Positions 5,376-12,615 of a DNA stretch of 17,916 nucleotides are shown here, one piece after another. Each line of letters starts with the position of its first letter. Within the stretch, counting starts at the first letter, position 1. Origin of the DNA: DATGMB01 sp035293845. GTDB taxonomy: Bacteria > Acidobacteriota > Terriglobia > Bryobacterales > Bryobacteraceae. The notes beneath the pieces were generated by a model. It made no database searches and was not told the origin of the DNA. It worked only from the letters and a program-made list of their open reading frames with translations. The position numbers were made by a program, and so were the translations under genes. The stretch lies in NCBI GenBank assembly GCA_035293845.1, contig DATGMB010000101.1, positions 1 through 17,916 on the forward strand, in the 5' to 3' direction.

Positions 5376-7484
5376 ATGCCTCGTGCCTTTCTCTGGCTGC
5401 TCGCCGCCGCACCCGCCTTCGCGCAGATGTGCGCCCCGGTGCGCATGCTGCCCGCGGGCGCCGTCTCCGGCACTCTCGATGGTTCCAGTTGCCAGCTCTC
5501 GGACGCGACAGCCTACGCCGCTTACCGCCTCGATCTGCCCGTACGCGGCCAGCTCTCGCTCGCGCTTTCTACCGCCAGCAATCTCATTCTGATCGTCCGC
5601 GATGCAACCGGCGCCCAGATCGCAACCGGGCTCACGATCCAACGGCCCATCGAGGCCGGCAGCTACCTCGTGCTGGTCGATGCGCGCGTGCCCGGCCAGG
5701 CCGGCCAGTATCAGGTGAAGACCGCGTTCACCGCCGAGCCGGGAAGCCTCTGCTCAGCATTTCCTTCGCTCGGCCTCAGCCAGACCGTCGCCGGCACGCT
5801 GGGCGCTTCCGGCTGCGCCGCGCCCAATGGCAGCCCCTACGAAGCTTATTGGCTCAACACCTACGGCGCCGGCACCCTGACCGTTACGGCTACCAGCAGC
5901 GATTTCACCTCCGTCGTCACCATCCGGGATACCAGCGGCTCTCCGATCGCCTCCGGCCAGGGCAGCGCTTCCGCCCAGGTTGATGACGGCAGCCAGTATC
6001 AGATCGTCATCGGCACTGCGGACAAGACCGGAAATTACCAGGTGACGACCGCTTTCCAGGCCGCCGCCTCCGAAACCTGCCTCCCCACGCAGAATCTTAC
6101 GGCTTCCACTTCCGCCTCCGCTTCCATCAACGCCAACAGTTGTTTTGCGGCGCTGCCCGGCAGCGGCGATCTGTTCTTTTACAACTACTACACCCTCACG
6201 GCCGGCGCGGCCGGCGTGGCCGATATCGCCGTGAGCAGCTCCGACTTCATCCCGACCCTCTATCTCTACGATGCGAGCGGCAATCTGCTGTCCTCCGATA
6301 CCGGCGGCGGCGCTTCGACCCGGTCCGCTACCGCGTCGGAAATCCGCCTGCAGCTTGCGCCCGGCAATTACACGGTGCAACTGGTCAGTTCCGTGGCGTC
6401 GGGCGGCAACTATAAGCTCGCCTACCAGTTCACGCCCGGCGCGCCGCAGCCCTGCGCCACGGCCAGGCTCGCCCCCGCGGGCAGCGCGGCCGGGAACCTG
6501 AGCGCCGCAAGCTGCCGCACCGCGCTCGGACTCGCGGATATTTATTCCGTCACTCTGCCAGCCGCCGGAACGCTCCAGCTCACACTCAATGCCAACAACA
6601 CCCTTGCCTCCGCGGTCGCCATTCGCGACGCCAAGGACAACCTCATCGTCGTCAACCAGGATTTCGAGGGTGTCGGCATGACGCAGGTTTCCGCCAATCT
6701 GCCCGCCGGCTCCTACACCGTTCTGGCCGCCGCCGCATCCGGTGCGGGCGGCTATCAGTTGGCCTCGCAATTCACCGCACAGCCCCCGCCGCCCTGCGCC
6801 GCGCCGCAGTCCCTCTCGGTCAACGGCGGCTACGTCCAGAATCTCGGCTGGAGCGGCTGCACCGGGGCTAATGGCCAGCCCCTCGACTACTTCCAGTTCA
6901 CGTTACCGGCCGATAGCACCATCGCTGCCTTCATGATTTCGAGCGATCTGGATGGCTCGCTCACTCTCACGGATTCCTCCGGCAACCCTCTGCGCACGGA
7001 CACCAATAGCTACGGCTACAACGACCCGATGATCGTCCAGTGGCTCCCCGCCGGCACGTATCAGCTCGCCGCCCGAGCCTCTACCCCTGCTGCAGGCGGC
7101 CTCTACGAAGTGGATCTCCGCACCGCGCCCGGCCCGCGCCCACCCTTCTGTTCGCCTATCGGCTCGCTCGCGGCCGGCGGCTCCGCCAGCGGCACGATCG
7201 GCTTTTCCAGTTGCCAGTACTCCGGCGCCTTCGCCGATCTCTATCAGGTCCAGCTCGCCAGCGATGCCACCATCGACTTGCGCCTCAATTCCACGGATTT
7301 CGACGCGTACCTCATCCTGCTCGATGCCCAAGGCAACCTGGTCGCCCAGGACGACGATAGCGGCGGCGGCACCAATTCCCGCATTCAGACGATGCTCGCC
7401 GCCGGGAAGTATTACGTTGTCGCCAAACCCAATGGCGGTTACACCGCAACCGGCGCGTACACGGTCACGCTCGCGGTTCAATAA
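5376..7484 (+). CDS. Exported protein of six ~115-residue PPC-like repeats with paired cysteines
   Basis: This protein of 702 residues has a clear signal peptide, MPRAFLWLLAAAPAFA, cleaved before QMC. The mature part is six tandem domains of about 110-120 residues. Each begins with a cysteine and has a second one 20-21 residues later (for example CAPVRM...GSSC, CSAFPS...ASGC, CSPIGS...FSSC), so every domain probably holds its own disulfide. Each then has a predicted beta sandwich with segments like LYLYDASGNLL and LAPGNYTVQLVSS near its end. This layout is like the bacterial pre-peptidase C-terminal (PPC) domain, usually a helper module on exported proteases; here no catalytic domain is attached. 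ATG 5376 has no ribosome site. It is divergent from pyrR and converges on the SprT-like gene. Function is unknown; a binding or surface-layer role is only a guess. Confidence 0.85.
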   Translation: MPRAFLWLLAAAPAFAQMCAPVRMLPAGAVSGTLDGSSCQLSDATAYAAYRLDLPVRGQLSLALSTASNLILIVRDATGAQIATGLTIQRPIEAGSYLVLVDARVPGQAGQYQVKTAFTAEPGSLCSAFPSLGLSQTVAGTLGASGCAAPNGSPYEAYWLNTYGAGTLTVTATSSDFTSVVTIRDTSGSPIASGQGSASAQVDDGSQYQIVIGTADKTGNYQVTTAFQAAASETCLPTQNLTASTSASASINANSCFAALPGSGDLFFYNYYTLTAGAAGVADIAVSSSDFIPTLYLYDASGNLLSSDTGGGASTRSATASEIRLQLAPGNYTVQLVSSVASGGNYKLAYQFTPGAPQPCATARLAPAGSAAGNLSAASCRTALGLADIYSVTLPAAGTLQLTLNANNTLASAVAIRDAKDNLIVVNQDFEGVGMTQVSANLPAGSYTVLAAAASGAGGYQLASQFTAQPPPPCAAPQSLSVNGGYVQNLGWSGCTGANGQPLDYFQFTLPADSTIAAFMISSDLDGSLTLTDSSGNPLRTDTNSYGYNDPMIVQWLPAGTYQLAARASTPAAGGLYEVDLRTAPGPRPPFCSPIGSLAAGGSASGTIGFSSCQYSGAFADLYQVQLASDATIDLRLNSTDFDAYLILLDAQGNLVAQDDDSGGGTNSRIQTMLAAGKYYVVAKPNGGYTATGAYTVTLAVQ

Positions 7485-7488
7485 TCGG

Positions 7489-7555
7489 CCGCGAGACACA
7501 GAGACGCAGAGAAGGCCATTGCGCATTTCCTCGGCGCCTCGGCGTCCCGGCGGTT
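7489..7555. repeat. Imperfect inverted intergenic repeat between convergent genes
   Basis: The left arm (7489-7511) contains GACACAGAGACGCAGAG. The right arm (7529-7555), read on the opposite strand, contains GACGCCGAGGCGCCGAG. They pair imperfectly, with about four mismatches and a bulge. The element fills nearly the whole 74-base gap between a plus-strand stop (7484) and a minus-strand stop (7559), so it may serve as terminator for both. The right arm is almost identical to the copy at 8419-8446. Confidence 0.75.
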
Positions 7556-7558
7556 AAG

Positions 7559-8296
7559 TTAAAGTCTCCGCAGCATCTCCTTGGCTTCCTTCAACCCCGG
7601 AAACTTCTTCTCCGCCTCCCGGAACTCCCGCGTGTGCACCCGCCGGCGCACGCCCCCGTGCTCCACGGGATGCTGCAGATGCAGCATTTCGTGAAACATC
7701 ACGTACTCCAGAGCCAGCGCCGGCACCTTGGCGTGATCCAGAATCCGGCTGATGATGATCGCATTGTGCGCCGGGTCGAAATGCCCCAGCATGCTGCGCG
7801 ATCTTCCGCGGCTCCAGCCGAGTTGCGGCTGCCCCATCATCCCGCCGAAGAACTCCCGGTTCAGCCGCTCGAAGACCTCCTCCAGATTGTAGTGCTCCCC
7901 CTGCGGTCCCGAGACGAACTTCCGCCCGCGGATCTGGCGCACGAGCTGCGCCTGCCGCCGCACATCTTTCCGGTTCAAATACAGCCGGTACCGGTGCGAA
8001 TACTGGCGCGGCACCGGCTTGCGATACAGCTTGCGCAGCAGAATGTGCGCGAGCGCCTCCGCGACCGGCGCCGGCGCGCCTTCGAGCAGATCCGAGATCC
8101 GCACGTGCAGCAACCCGTCCTCGAGGCGAATAAAGCTATCCGCGTTCGCAAACCGGCAGAATTCGACCCGCAGCCGCGGCACCGCCGTCCGCGGCTTCAG
8201 CTCCCGGAACACGCGCGCGTAGATCTGCTCCGGCGTTTCGAAAAACAGTGAGCTCTGCACCCCCACCGGATCGGGCATCCCGAGAAGATCCACCAT
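7559..8296 (-). CDS. SprT-like zinc metalloprotease-family protein
   Basis: This cytosolic protein of 245 residues ends in a zincin-type domain. HEMLH at 202-206 gives two metal ligands and the catalytic glutamate, with further histidines at 208, 213 and 221 as candidate third ligands. The surrounding text (ALEYVMFHEMLHLQHP, then HTREFREAEKKFP) is typical of SprT-like/YgjP-like domains. NREFFGGMM and SMLGHFDPAHNAIIIS earlier (147-183) match the conserved SprT beginning. The first 100 residues are basic and not recognised. The longer ORF start at 8407 is possible, but ATG 8296 has a very good ribosome site (GGAGGGAGG, 2-6 bases away) and avoids starting next to a repeat. Family members in other organisms act on DNA-protein crosslinks or are uncharacterised; the substrate here is unknown. 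Confidence 0.85.
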   Translation of the reverse strand: MVDLLGMPDPVGVQSSLFFETPEQIYARVFRELKPRTAVPRLRVEFCRFANADSFIRLEDGLLHVRISDLLEGAPAPVAEALAHILLRKLYRKPVPRQYSHRYRLYLNRKDVRRQAQLVRQIRGRKFVSGPQGEHYNLEEVFERLNREFFGGMMGQPQLGWSRGRSRSMLGHFDPAHNAIIISRILDHAKVPALALEYVMFHEMLHLQHPVEHGGVRRRVHTREFREAEKKFPGLKEAKEMLRRL

Positions 8297-8418
8297 GGCC
8301 TCCCTCCAGCGTACCGCGGCCGCGCCCCCGATCTTCTCGGCGCTCTCCCCTTCCGGCCTCCTCAAAACTCGGGGTGCGCCCCGCGGCCAAAACGTTTGCC
8401 ACACCATTCTTCGGCTTT

Positions 8419-8446
8419 CCCTCGGCGCCTCGGCGTCTCGGCGGTT
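8419..8446. repeat. Single-arm copy of the CCTCGGCGCCTCGGCG intergenic repeat
   Basis: These 28 bases match the right arm at 7529-7555 with one mismatch over 27 aligned bases (TCTCGG against TCCCGG). No inverted partner is present nearby, so this looks like a half element. It lies in the 206-base gap between divergent genes (8296 and 8503). The rest of that gap holds the -10 candidate at 8490 and nothing else I recognise. Confidence 0.8.
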
Positions 8447-8489
8447 GATTCGCGTTTCTAGATCTCCACGTGACCGGATTGCCCCGCGT

Positions 8490-8495
8490 TATACT
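8490..8495 (+). promoter_or_regulatory. Candidate -10 box (TATACT) for a leaderless transcript
   Basis: TATACT is five of six to the sigma-70 -10 consensus and ends seven bases before ATG 8503, placing transcription start at the start codon. GTGACC at 8470-8475 resembles a -35 but is only 14 bases away, shorter than usual. There is no Shine-Dalgarno before the ATG. Confidence 0.45.
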
Positions 8496-8502
8496 GCCCC
8501 TC

Positions 8503-11500
8503 ATGCGATCCCTTCTCCTCCTCGCCACGGTTGCGCTCGCCGGCGCTTCCACCTACTCCCCCACGCTCTTCCATGAGCTCCGCTGGCGCCCCATTGGCCC
8601 CCTCCGCGGCGGCCGCACCAAGTCCGCCGAAGGCGTCGCCGGCCAGCCGAACGTGTTCTACATCGGCGTGTGCAACGGCGGCGTCTGGAAGACCGACGAC
8701 TACGGCCGCACCTGGACGCCCATCTTCGACGATCAGCCCACCGGCTCGATCGGCGCCGTCGCCGTCGCGCCCTCCAATCCCGATATCATCTACGTCGGCT
8801 CCGGCGAAGGCCTGCAGCGCCCCGACCTCTCCGTCGGGGACGGCATCTACAAATCCACCGATGCCGGCCGCACCTGGACGCACCTCGGACTGCGTGACGG
8901 CCAGCAGATCCCGCGCATCGCCGTCGATCCCCGCAACCCCGACCGCCTCTTCGTCGCCGTCCTCGGCCACCCGTACGGACCCAACCCCGAGCGCGGCCTC
9001 TACCGCTCCACCGATGGCGGCCAGTCCTTCACGAAAGTCCTCGGCAAGGATGAAAACACCGGCGCATCCGACGTCCTCATCGATCCCGCCAACCACAACA
9101 TCGTCTATGCCGCCCTTTGGGAAGCCCGCCAGGGGCCGTGGGAAAACGCCTCCTGGAACGGTCCCGGCGGCGGCATTTTCAAATCCACCGACGGCGGCAA
9201 CACCTGGCATCCGCTCACCGCCGGCATCCCTGATAATTTCATCCAGGCCAACCTCGCCATCGCTCCCTCCAACCCCCGGCGCCTCTACGCCTCCATCGCG
9301 GCCGGCAGCGGCCCCGGCGGCGCCGGCATCTACCGCTCCGATGATGCCGGCGAGCACTGGACCCGCACCACCAACGATCCCCGCCCCGCCGCCCGAATCG
9401 GCGGTGGCGACGTCTCGGTCCCCACCGTCGATCCCAAGAACCCCGACATCGTCTACGTCACCTCCACCGTCGTCTGGAAATCCACCGACGCCGGCCGCAC
9501 CTGGACCGGCCTCCGCGGCGCGCCCGGTGGCGACGACTACCAACGCCTCTGGATCAACCCGCTCCACCCCGAGATCATGCTCGTCGTGAGCGACCAGGGA
9601 GCAGTCGTCTCCGTGAATGGCGGCCAAACCTGGAGCTCCTGGTACAACCAGCCGACCGCGCAGATGTACCACGCCAACGCCGATAACGATTTCCCCTACC
9701 GCGTCTGCTCGGGCCAGCAGGAATCCGGCTCCGCCTGCGTTTCGTCCCGCGGCAACGACGGCCAGATCACCGATCGCGAATGGCACCCCGTCGGCGTCGA
9801 GGAGTACGGCTACGCGGTCCCCGATCCGCTCGATCCCAACCTCGTCTTCGGCGGCAAACTCACGCGCTACGACCGCCGCACCGGCCAGGTCGCCAACGTC
9901 GCCCCCAAGCCGCTGCGCGGGGCCGATATGCGCACCGTCCGCACGGCCCCCGTGGTCTTCTCCGAAGCCGATCCGCACGTCCTCTTCTGGGCCGCCAACA
10001 CGCTCTGGAAATCTAGTACGCGCGGCAACTCCTGGACACAGATCTCGCCTGACCTCACCCGCAAGACCTGGGAGCAGCCCGCCTCGATCGGCAAGTACAA
10101 GGACCAGCCCACCGCGCAGCCCGCGCAGCGCGGCGTGATCTACGCCGTCGCGCCCTCGCCCCTCGATATCAACCGTATCTGGGCCGGCACCGATGACGGC
10201 CTCATCCACACCACTGCCGATGGCGGCCAGCACTGGAAAGATGTCACCCCGCCCGCGCTCGGCCCGTGGATGAAAGTCTCGATCCTCGACGCCGGCCACT
10301 TCGACGCCCTCACCGCCTACGCCGCCATCAACACGCTGCGCCTCGACGATATGCGCCCCCACATCTTCCGCACGCACGACGGCGGCAAAACCTGGACCGA
10401 GATCGTTCACGGCCTTCCCGATAACGCCCCCGTCGATGCCGTCCGCGAAGACCCGAAGAAGAAGGGCCTGCTCTTCGCCGCGACCGAGCGCGAAGTGTAC
10501 GTCTCCTTCGATGACGGCGATAACTGGCAGTCGCTCCGCCTGAACATGCCGGCCAGCTCCGTCCGCGACGTCATTGTCCACGGCGACGACCTCATCGCCG
10601 CCACACACGGCCGCGGTTTCTGGATCCTCGACGACATCACGCCGTTGCGCCAGATCAACTCCGATATCGCTCAGGCATCCGCGCACCTGTTCAAGCCCGA
10701 GACCGCCATTCGCGTCCGCTGGAACATGAATACCGATACACCGCTGCCGCCCGATGAGCCGCGCCTGCCCAATCCTCCGGATGGGGCCGTGATCGATTAC
10801 TACCTGGGCGCCACGCCTTCCGCGCCCGTGACGCTCGAAATCCTCGACGCCGCGGGCAAACTCGTCCGCAAGTATTCCTCTGCGGACCCCGAAGAGCCCA
10901 TCGATCCCAATCTCGCCGTCCCCACTTACTGGGTGCGTCCGTCCCACAGCCTGCCCGCGACGCCCGGCATGCACCGCTACGAGTGGGACATGCGCTACAC
11001 TCCGCTTCCCGGGGGCGGCGGACGCGGCGGTCTTCCCATCGCCGCCGTGCCGCATGACACCGTGCCCGTGCCGAATTCCATCTGGGCCGCGCCCGGCACG
11101 TACCGCGTCCGCCTCACCGTCGATGGCAAGACTTATACCCAGCCGCTCACCGTGAAAATGGACCCGCGCGTGAAAACACCGCCCGCAGCGATCGAGCAGC
11201 AGTTCACACTGTCCAAGGCGCTCTACGACGATGTGATCGCCGCGCAAACCGCGCTGGCGCACATCCGCGGCATCCGCGCGCAGTCCGCCGCCGCCGATTA
11301 CACCGAAAAGCTCACCGCGCTAGAAGGCGCGGGCGGCTTCGGCGGGCGCGGCGGACGCGGTGCCGCGCCGGCCGGCCCCGATACCCTGAACAGCGTCAGC
11401 GCGTCGCTCGACAGCCTGATGCAAATCCTCCAGGGCTCCGACACCGCGCCGGCCACGCAGCTCGTCACGGCCGTGGCCGATCGCCGCGCCGCCATGGCCA

Positions 11501-11616
11501 AACTCATGCAGCGCTGGACCGCCCTCCGCTCCGAGATCAAGGCCAAGCACCCGGACGTCAATCTCGATGCCACCGCCCCGCCGCCAACTGGCGGACGCGG
11601 CCGCCGCGGTGAGTAA
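8503..11616 (+). CDS. Large exported BNR/Asp-box beta-propeller protein (sortilin/VPS10-like)
   Basis: This predicted exported protein of 1037 residues starts with the signal peptide MRSLLLLATVALAGA. About eleven Asp-box-like motifs run between residues ~63 and ~676, for example KTDDYGRTW, KSTDAGRTW, RSTDGGQSF, KSTDGGNTW, RTHDGGKTW and VSFDDGDNW. Each sits at a hairpin of a propeller blade, as in sialidases and the VPS10/sortilin family, giving one or two multi-blade propellers. After this come a beta-sandwich region (VTLEILDAAGKLVRKY; GTYRVRLTVDGKTY), a helical stretch (FTLSKALYDDVIAAQTAL) and a Gly/Arg-rich tail (GGRGGRG; GGRGRRGE). No catalytic residues can be assigned; glycosyl-hydrolase labels for this family are not proof of activity. 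ATG 8503 is preferred over GTG 8470 because the signal peptide starts there. Confidence 0.9.
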   Translation: MRSLLLLATVALAGASTYSPTLFHELRWRPIGPLRGGRTKSAEGVAGQPNVFYIGVCNGGVWKTDDYGRTWTPIFDDQPTGSIGAVAVAPSNPDIIYVGSGEGLQRPDLSVGDGIYKSTDAGRTWTHLGLRDGQQIPRIAVDPRNPDRLFVAVLGHPYGPNPERGLYRSTDGGQSFTKVLGKDENTGASDVLIDPANHNIVYAALWEARQGPWENASWNGPGGGIFKSTDGGNTWHPLTAGIPDNFIQANLAIAPSNPRRLYASIAAGSGPGGAGIYRSDDAGEHWTRTTNDPRPAARIGGGDVSVPTVDPKNPDIVYVTSTVVWKSTDAGRTWTGLRGAPGGDDYQRLWINPLHPEIMLVVSDQGAVVSVNGGQTWSSWYNQPTAQMYHANADNDFPYRVCSGQQESGSACVSSRGNDGQITDREWHPVGVEEYGYAVPDPLDPNLVFGGKLTRYDRRTGQVANVAPKPLRGADMRTVRTAPVVFSEADPHVLFWAANTLWKSSTRGNSWTQISPDLTRKTWEQPASIGKYKDQPTAQPAQRGVIYAVAPSPLDINRIWAGTDDGLIHTTADGGQHWKDVTPPALGPWMKVSILDAGHFDALTAYAAINTLRLDDMRPHIFRTHDGGKTWTEIVHGLPDNAPVDAVREDPKKKGLLFAATEREVYVSFDDGDNWQSLRLNMPASSVRDVIVHGDDLIAATHGRGFWILDDITPLRQINSDIAQASAHLFKPETAIRVRWNMNTDTPLPPDEPRLPNPPDGAVIDYYLGATPSAPVTLEILDAAGKLVRKYSSADPEEPIDPNLAVPTYWVRPSHSLPATPGMHRYEWDMRYTPLPGGGGRGGLPIAAVPHDTVPVPNSIWAAPGTYRVRLTVDGKTYTQPLTVKMDPRVKTPPAAIEQQFTLSKALYDDVIAAQTALAHIRGIRAQSAAADYTEKLTALEGAGGFGGRGGRGAAPAGPDTLNSVSASLDSLMQILQGSDTAPATQLVTAVADRRAAMAKLMQRWTALRSEIKAKHPDVNLDATAPPPTGGRGRRGE

Positions 11617-11625
11617 ACAGCAAAA

Positions 11626-11693
11626 GGCCGCCGGTAGACGCGGATCCACGCCGATGTTGATTCATCGGCATTCATCCGTGTCGACCGGCGGCC
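11626..11693. repeat. Second-family inverted intergenic repeat (GACGCGGAT type), likely bidirectional terminator
   Basis: Arms of 31 bases (11626-11656 and 11663-11693) pair at 26 positions around a six-base loop. The outer ten bases (GGCCGCCGGT) and inner seven (GCCGATG) pair perfectly. The arms contain GACGCGGATCCACG and, inverted, GACACGGATGAATG, a motif I recall as another unnamed repeat in many genomes. It sits 10 bases after the stop of the plus-strand BNR gene and 20 bases beyond the stop of the convergent cytochrome gene. There is no T-run after it. Confidence 0.8.
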
Positions 11694-11712
11694 GTCAATC
11701 GTTCGCGTCGAT

Positions 11713-12084
11713 CTAATTCCCCGGTGCCGGCGTCGGCGGCGGAGCTTCCGTCTCCGGAACCGTCTTGCCCCGATGGCACGTGTAGCAAGTCACGTGCACC
11801 TTCCCGTCCGGAAATTTCGCGTTCAGTTCGTGCGCCATGGTGATCATCATGCGCGCCGTTTCCTTTTTGGGATTATCGTCGCTGGCGAAGTTCCCCTGCA
11901 CGTGGCAGTAGGTGCACTGCACGCCCAGCGATCGCACGAACGCCCCCATCATCGGACGCACTTCCTCGTCCTTGATGATCTTCAAATTCTTGTGTGGCGC
12001 GCCGCCTCCCTTCTTACCGCCCTCCTGGGGCGGCTGGGCGCAAAGCGGCAGGACCGTCAGAAGCAGCACGAGTGAAAATCGCAT
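11713..12084 (-). CDS. Exported dihaem c-type cytochrome (reaction-centre-cytochrome-like family)
   Basis: This small periplasmic electron carrier has 123 residues. After the signal peptide MRFSLVLLLTVLPLCA come two haem-c attachment sites, CTYCH at 57-61 and CYTCH at 100-104. Each follows a helix with methionines able to be the axial ligand (PMMGAFVRSLG and ARMMITMAHELN). This Met-helix then CxxCH layout is that of the photosynthetic reaction-centre cytochrome subunit family (CytoC_RC), which has many short two-haem relatives in non-phototrophic Acidobacteria. The linker NPKKETARMM is typical of those. The tail is proline-rich. I place the start at ATG 12084, where the signal peptide begins; ATG 12093, three residues earlier, is also possible. 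No oxidoreductase is beside it, so its partner is unknown. Haem attachment is well supported, electron partner is not. Confidence 0.88.
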   Translation of the reverse strand: MRFSLVLLLTVLPLCAQPPQEGGKKGGGAPHKNLKIIKDEEVRPMMGAFVRSLGVQCTYCHVQGNFASDDNPKKETARMMITMAHELNAKFPDGKVHVTCYTCHRGKTVPETEAPPPTPAPGN

Positions 12085-12091
12085 GGGAGAC

Positions 12092-12097
12092 ATAATA
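12092..12097 (-). promoter_or_regulatory. Candidate -10 box (TATTAT) for a leaderless cytochrome transcript
   Basis: Read on the minus strand, TATTAT ends seven bases before ATG 12084, with no ribosome site in between. Transcription would start at or one base before this ATG. If so, the in-frame ATG at 12093, which overlaps the box, would not be in the mRNA. Confidence 0.45.
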
Positions 12098-12126
12098 CCG
12101 CACCTTTGCCCGCCGTGCGGCAGCGC

Positions 12127-12547
12127 CTATTCCTGCCGCAGCGCCAGAATGGGATCGATCCGAGCCGCCCGCCGCGAAGGCTCCCAGCATGCCGCGGCCG
12201 CCACCGCCATCAGCAAGGCCACGGAGACCCCGAACGTCAGCGGGTCCGTCGGCGTCACTTCGAACAGCAGCCTCGAAAACAGCCGCGACACCCCAAGCGC
12301 GCCCGCCAGGCCCAAGCCCGCGCCGGCCGCGGCCAGGGTAAGCCCCTGCCGCAGCACCGGCGGCATGACCGCGCCCGGACGCGCGCCCAGCGCCCTGAAT
12401 CGCCGCGACATTCCCGAACGCCCGCCGCGAGGCGGCATCGATATCGGCGCACGGGCCTTCTCTCCGAATTTCGTCCGCTTCCAGCGCCAGGTGCGATTCG
12501 ATCTCCTCGCGGAAATCGTCCAACGACCGTCGCCTCCGCCACCACAT
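12127..12547 (-). pseudogene. Remnant of an ADOP-type ABC transporter permease with a large internal deletion
   Basis: Acidobacterial duplicated orphan permeases (MacB/FtsX-like) usually have about 800 residues. Here only the two ends remain. The start, from ATG 12547, reads MWWRRRRSLDDFREEIESH and runs to RRAFGNVAAIQ, the usual N-terminal ADOP domain. At about 12391-12402 the text changes reading frame and continues as RALGARPGAVMPPVLRQG, then FEVTPTDPLTFGV and SRRAARIDPILALRQE up to the stop at 12127. That is the last transmembrane part of the permease. So roughly 650 or more residues, with the whole periplasmic domain, are missing and the two ends are in different frames. The gene cannot make a working permease. 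It lies between the cytochrome and the receptor gene. The family assignment is from memory of ADOP ends and fits both pieces well. Confidence 0.8.
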
Positions 12548-12576
12548 CCTCCGGCCCCCGAGTCGTCAGCGCGGGT

Positions 12577-12608
12577 GTGACCGAAATTACGCCGTGCGTT
12601 ACTATGTT
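12577..12608 (+). promoter_or_regulatory. Candidate promoter (GTGACC - 17 - TACTAT) for the TonB-type receptor
   Basis: GTGACC (12577-12582) and TACTAT (12600-12605) are 17 bases apart, the best-spaced sigma-70-like pair in the window. Transcription would start about 12612, four bases before ATG 12616. An overlapping hexamer TATGTT (12603-12608) would put the start on the ATG itself. There is no Shine-Dalgarno. Confidence 0.45.
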
Positions 12609-12615
12609 CGCAACC

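Noticed and set aside
8297..8407. N-terminal extension of the SprT-like gene to ATG 8407
   Set aside because: ATG 8296 has a much stronger ribosome site (GGAGGGAGG); the extra 37 residues are unlike a conserved domain and start beside a repeat.
8458..11262. A 934-codon open frame on the minus strand opposite the propeller gene
   Set aside because: It is the high-GC mirror of a real gene: the plus frame has a signal peptide and Asp-box repeats, while the minus frame reads as Gly/Ala/Asp/Val-rich text with no domain and no ribosome site.
12030..12050. Lipoprotein signal in the cytochrome (LPLC)
   Set aside because: The residue before Cys is Leu instead of Gly, Ala or Ser, so a normal signal peptide is more likely.
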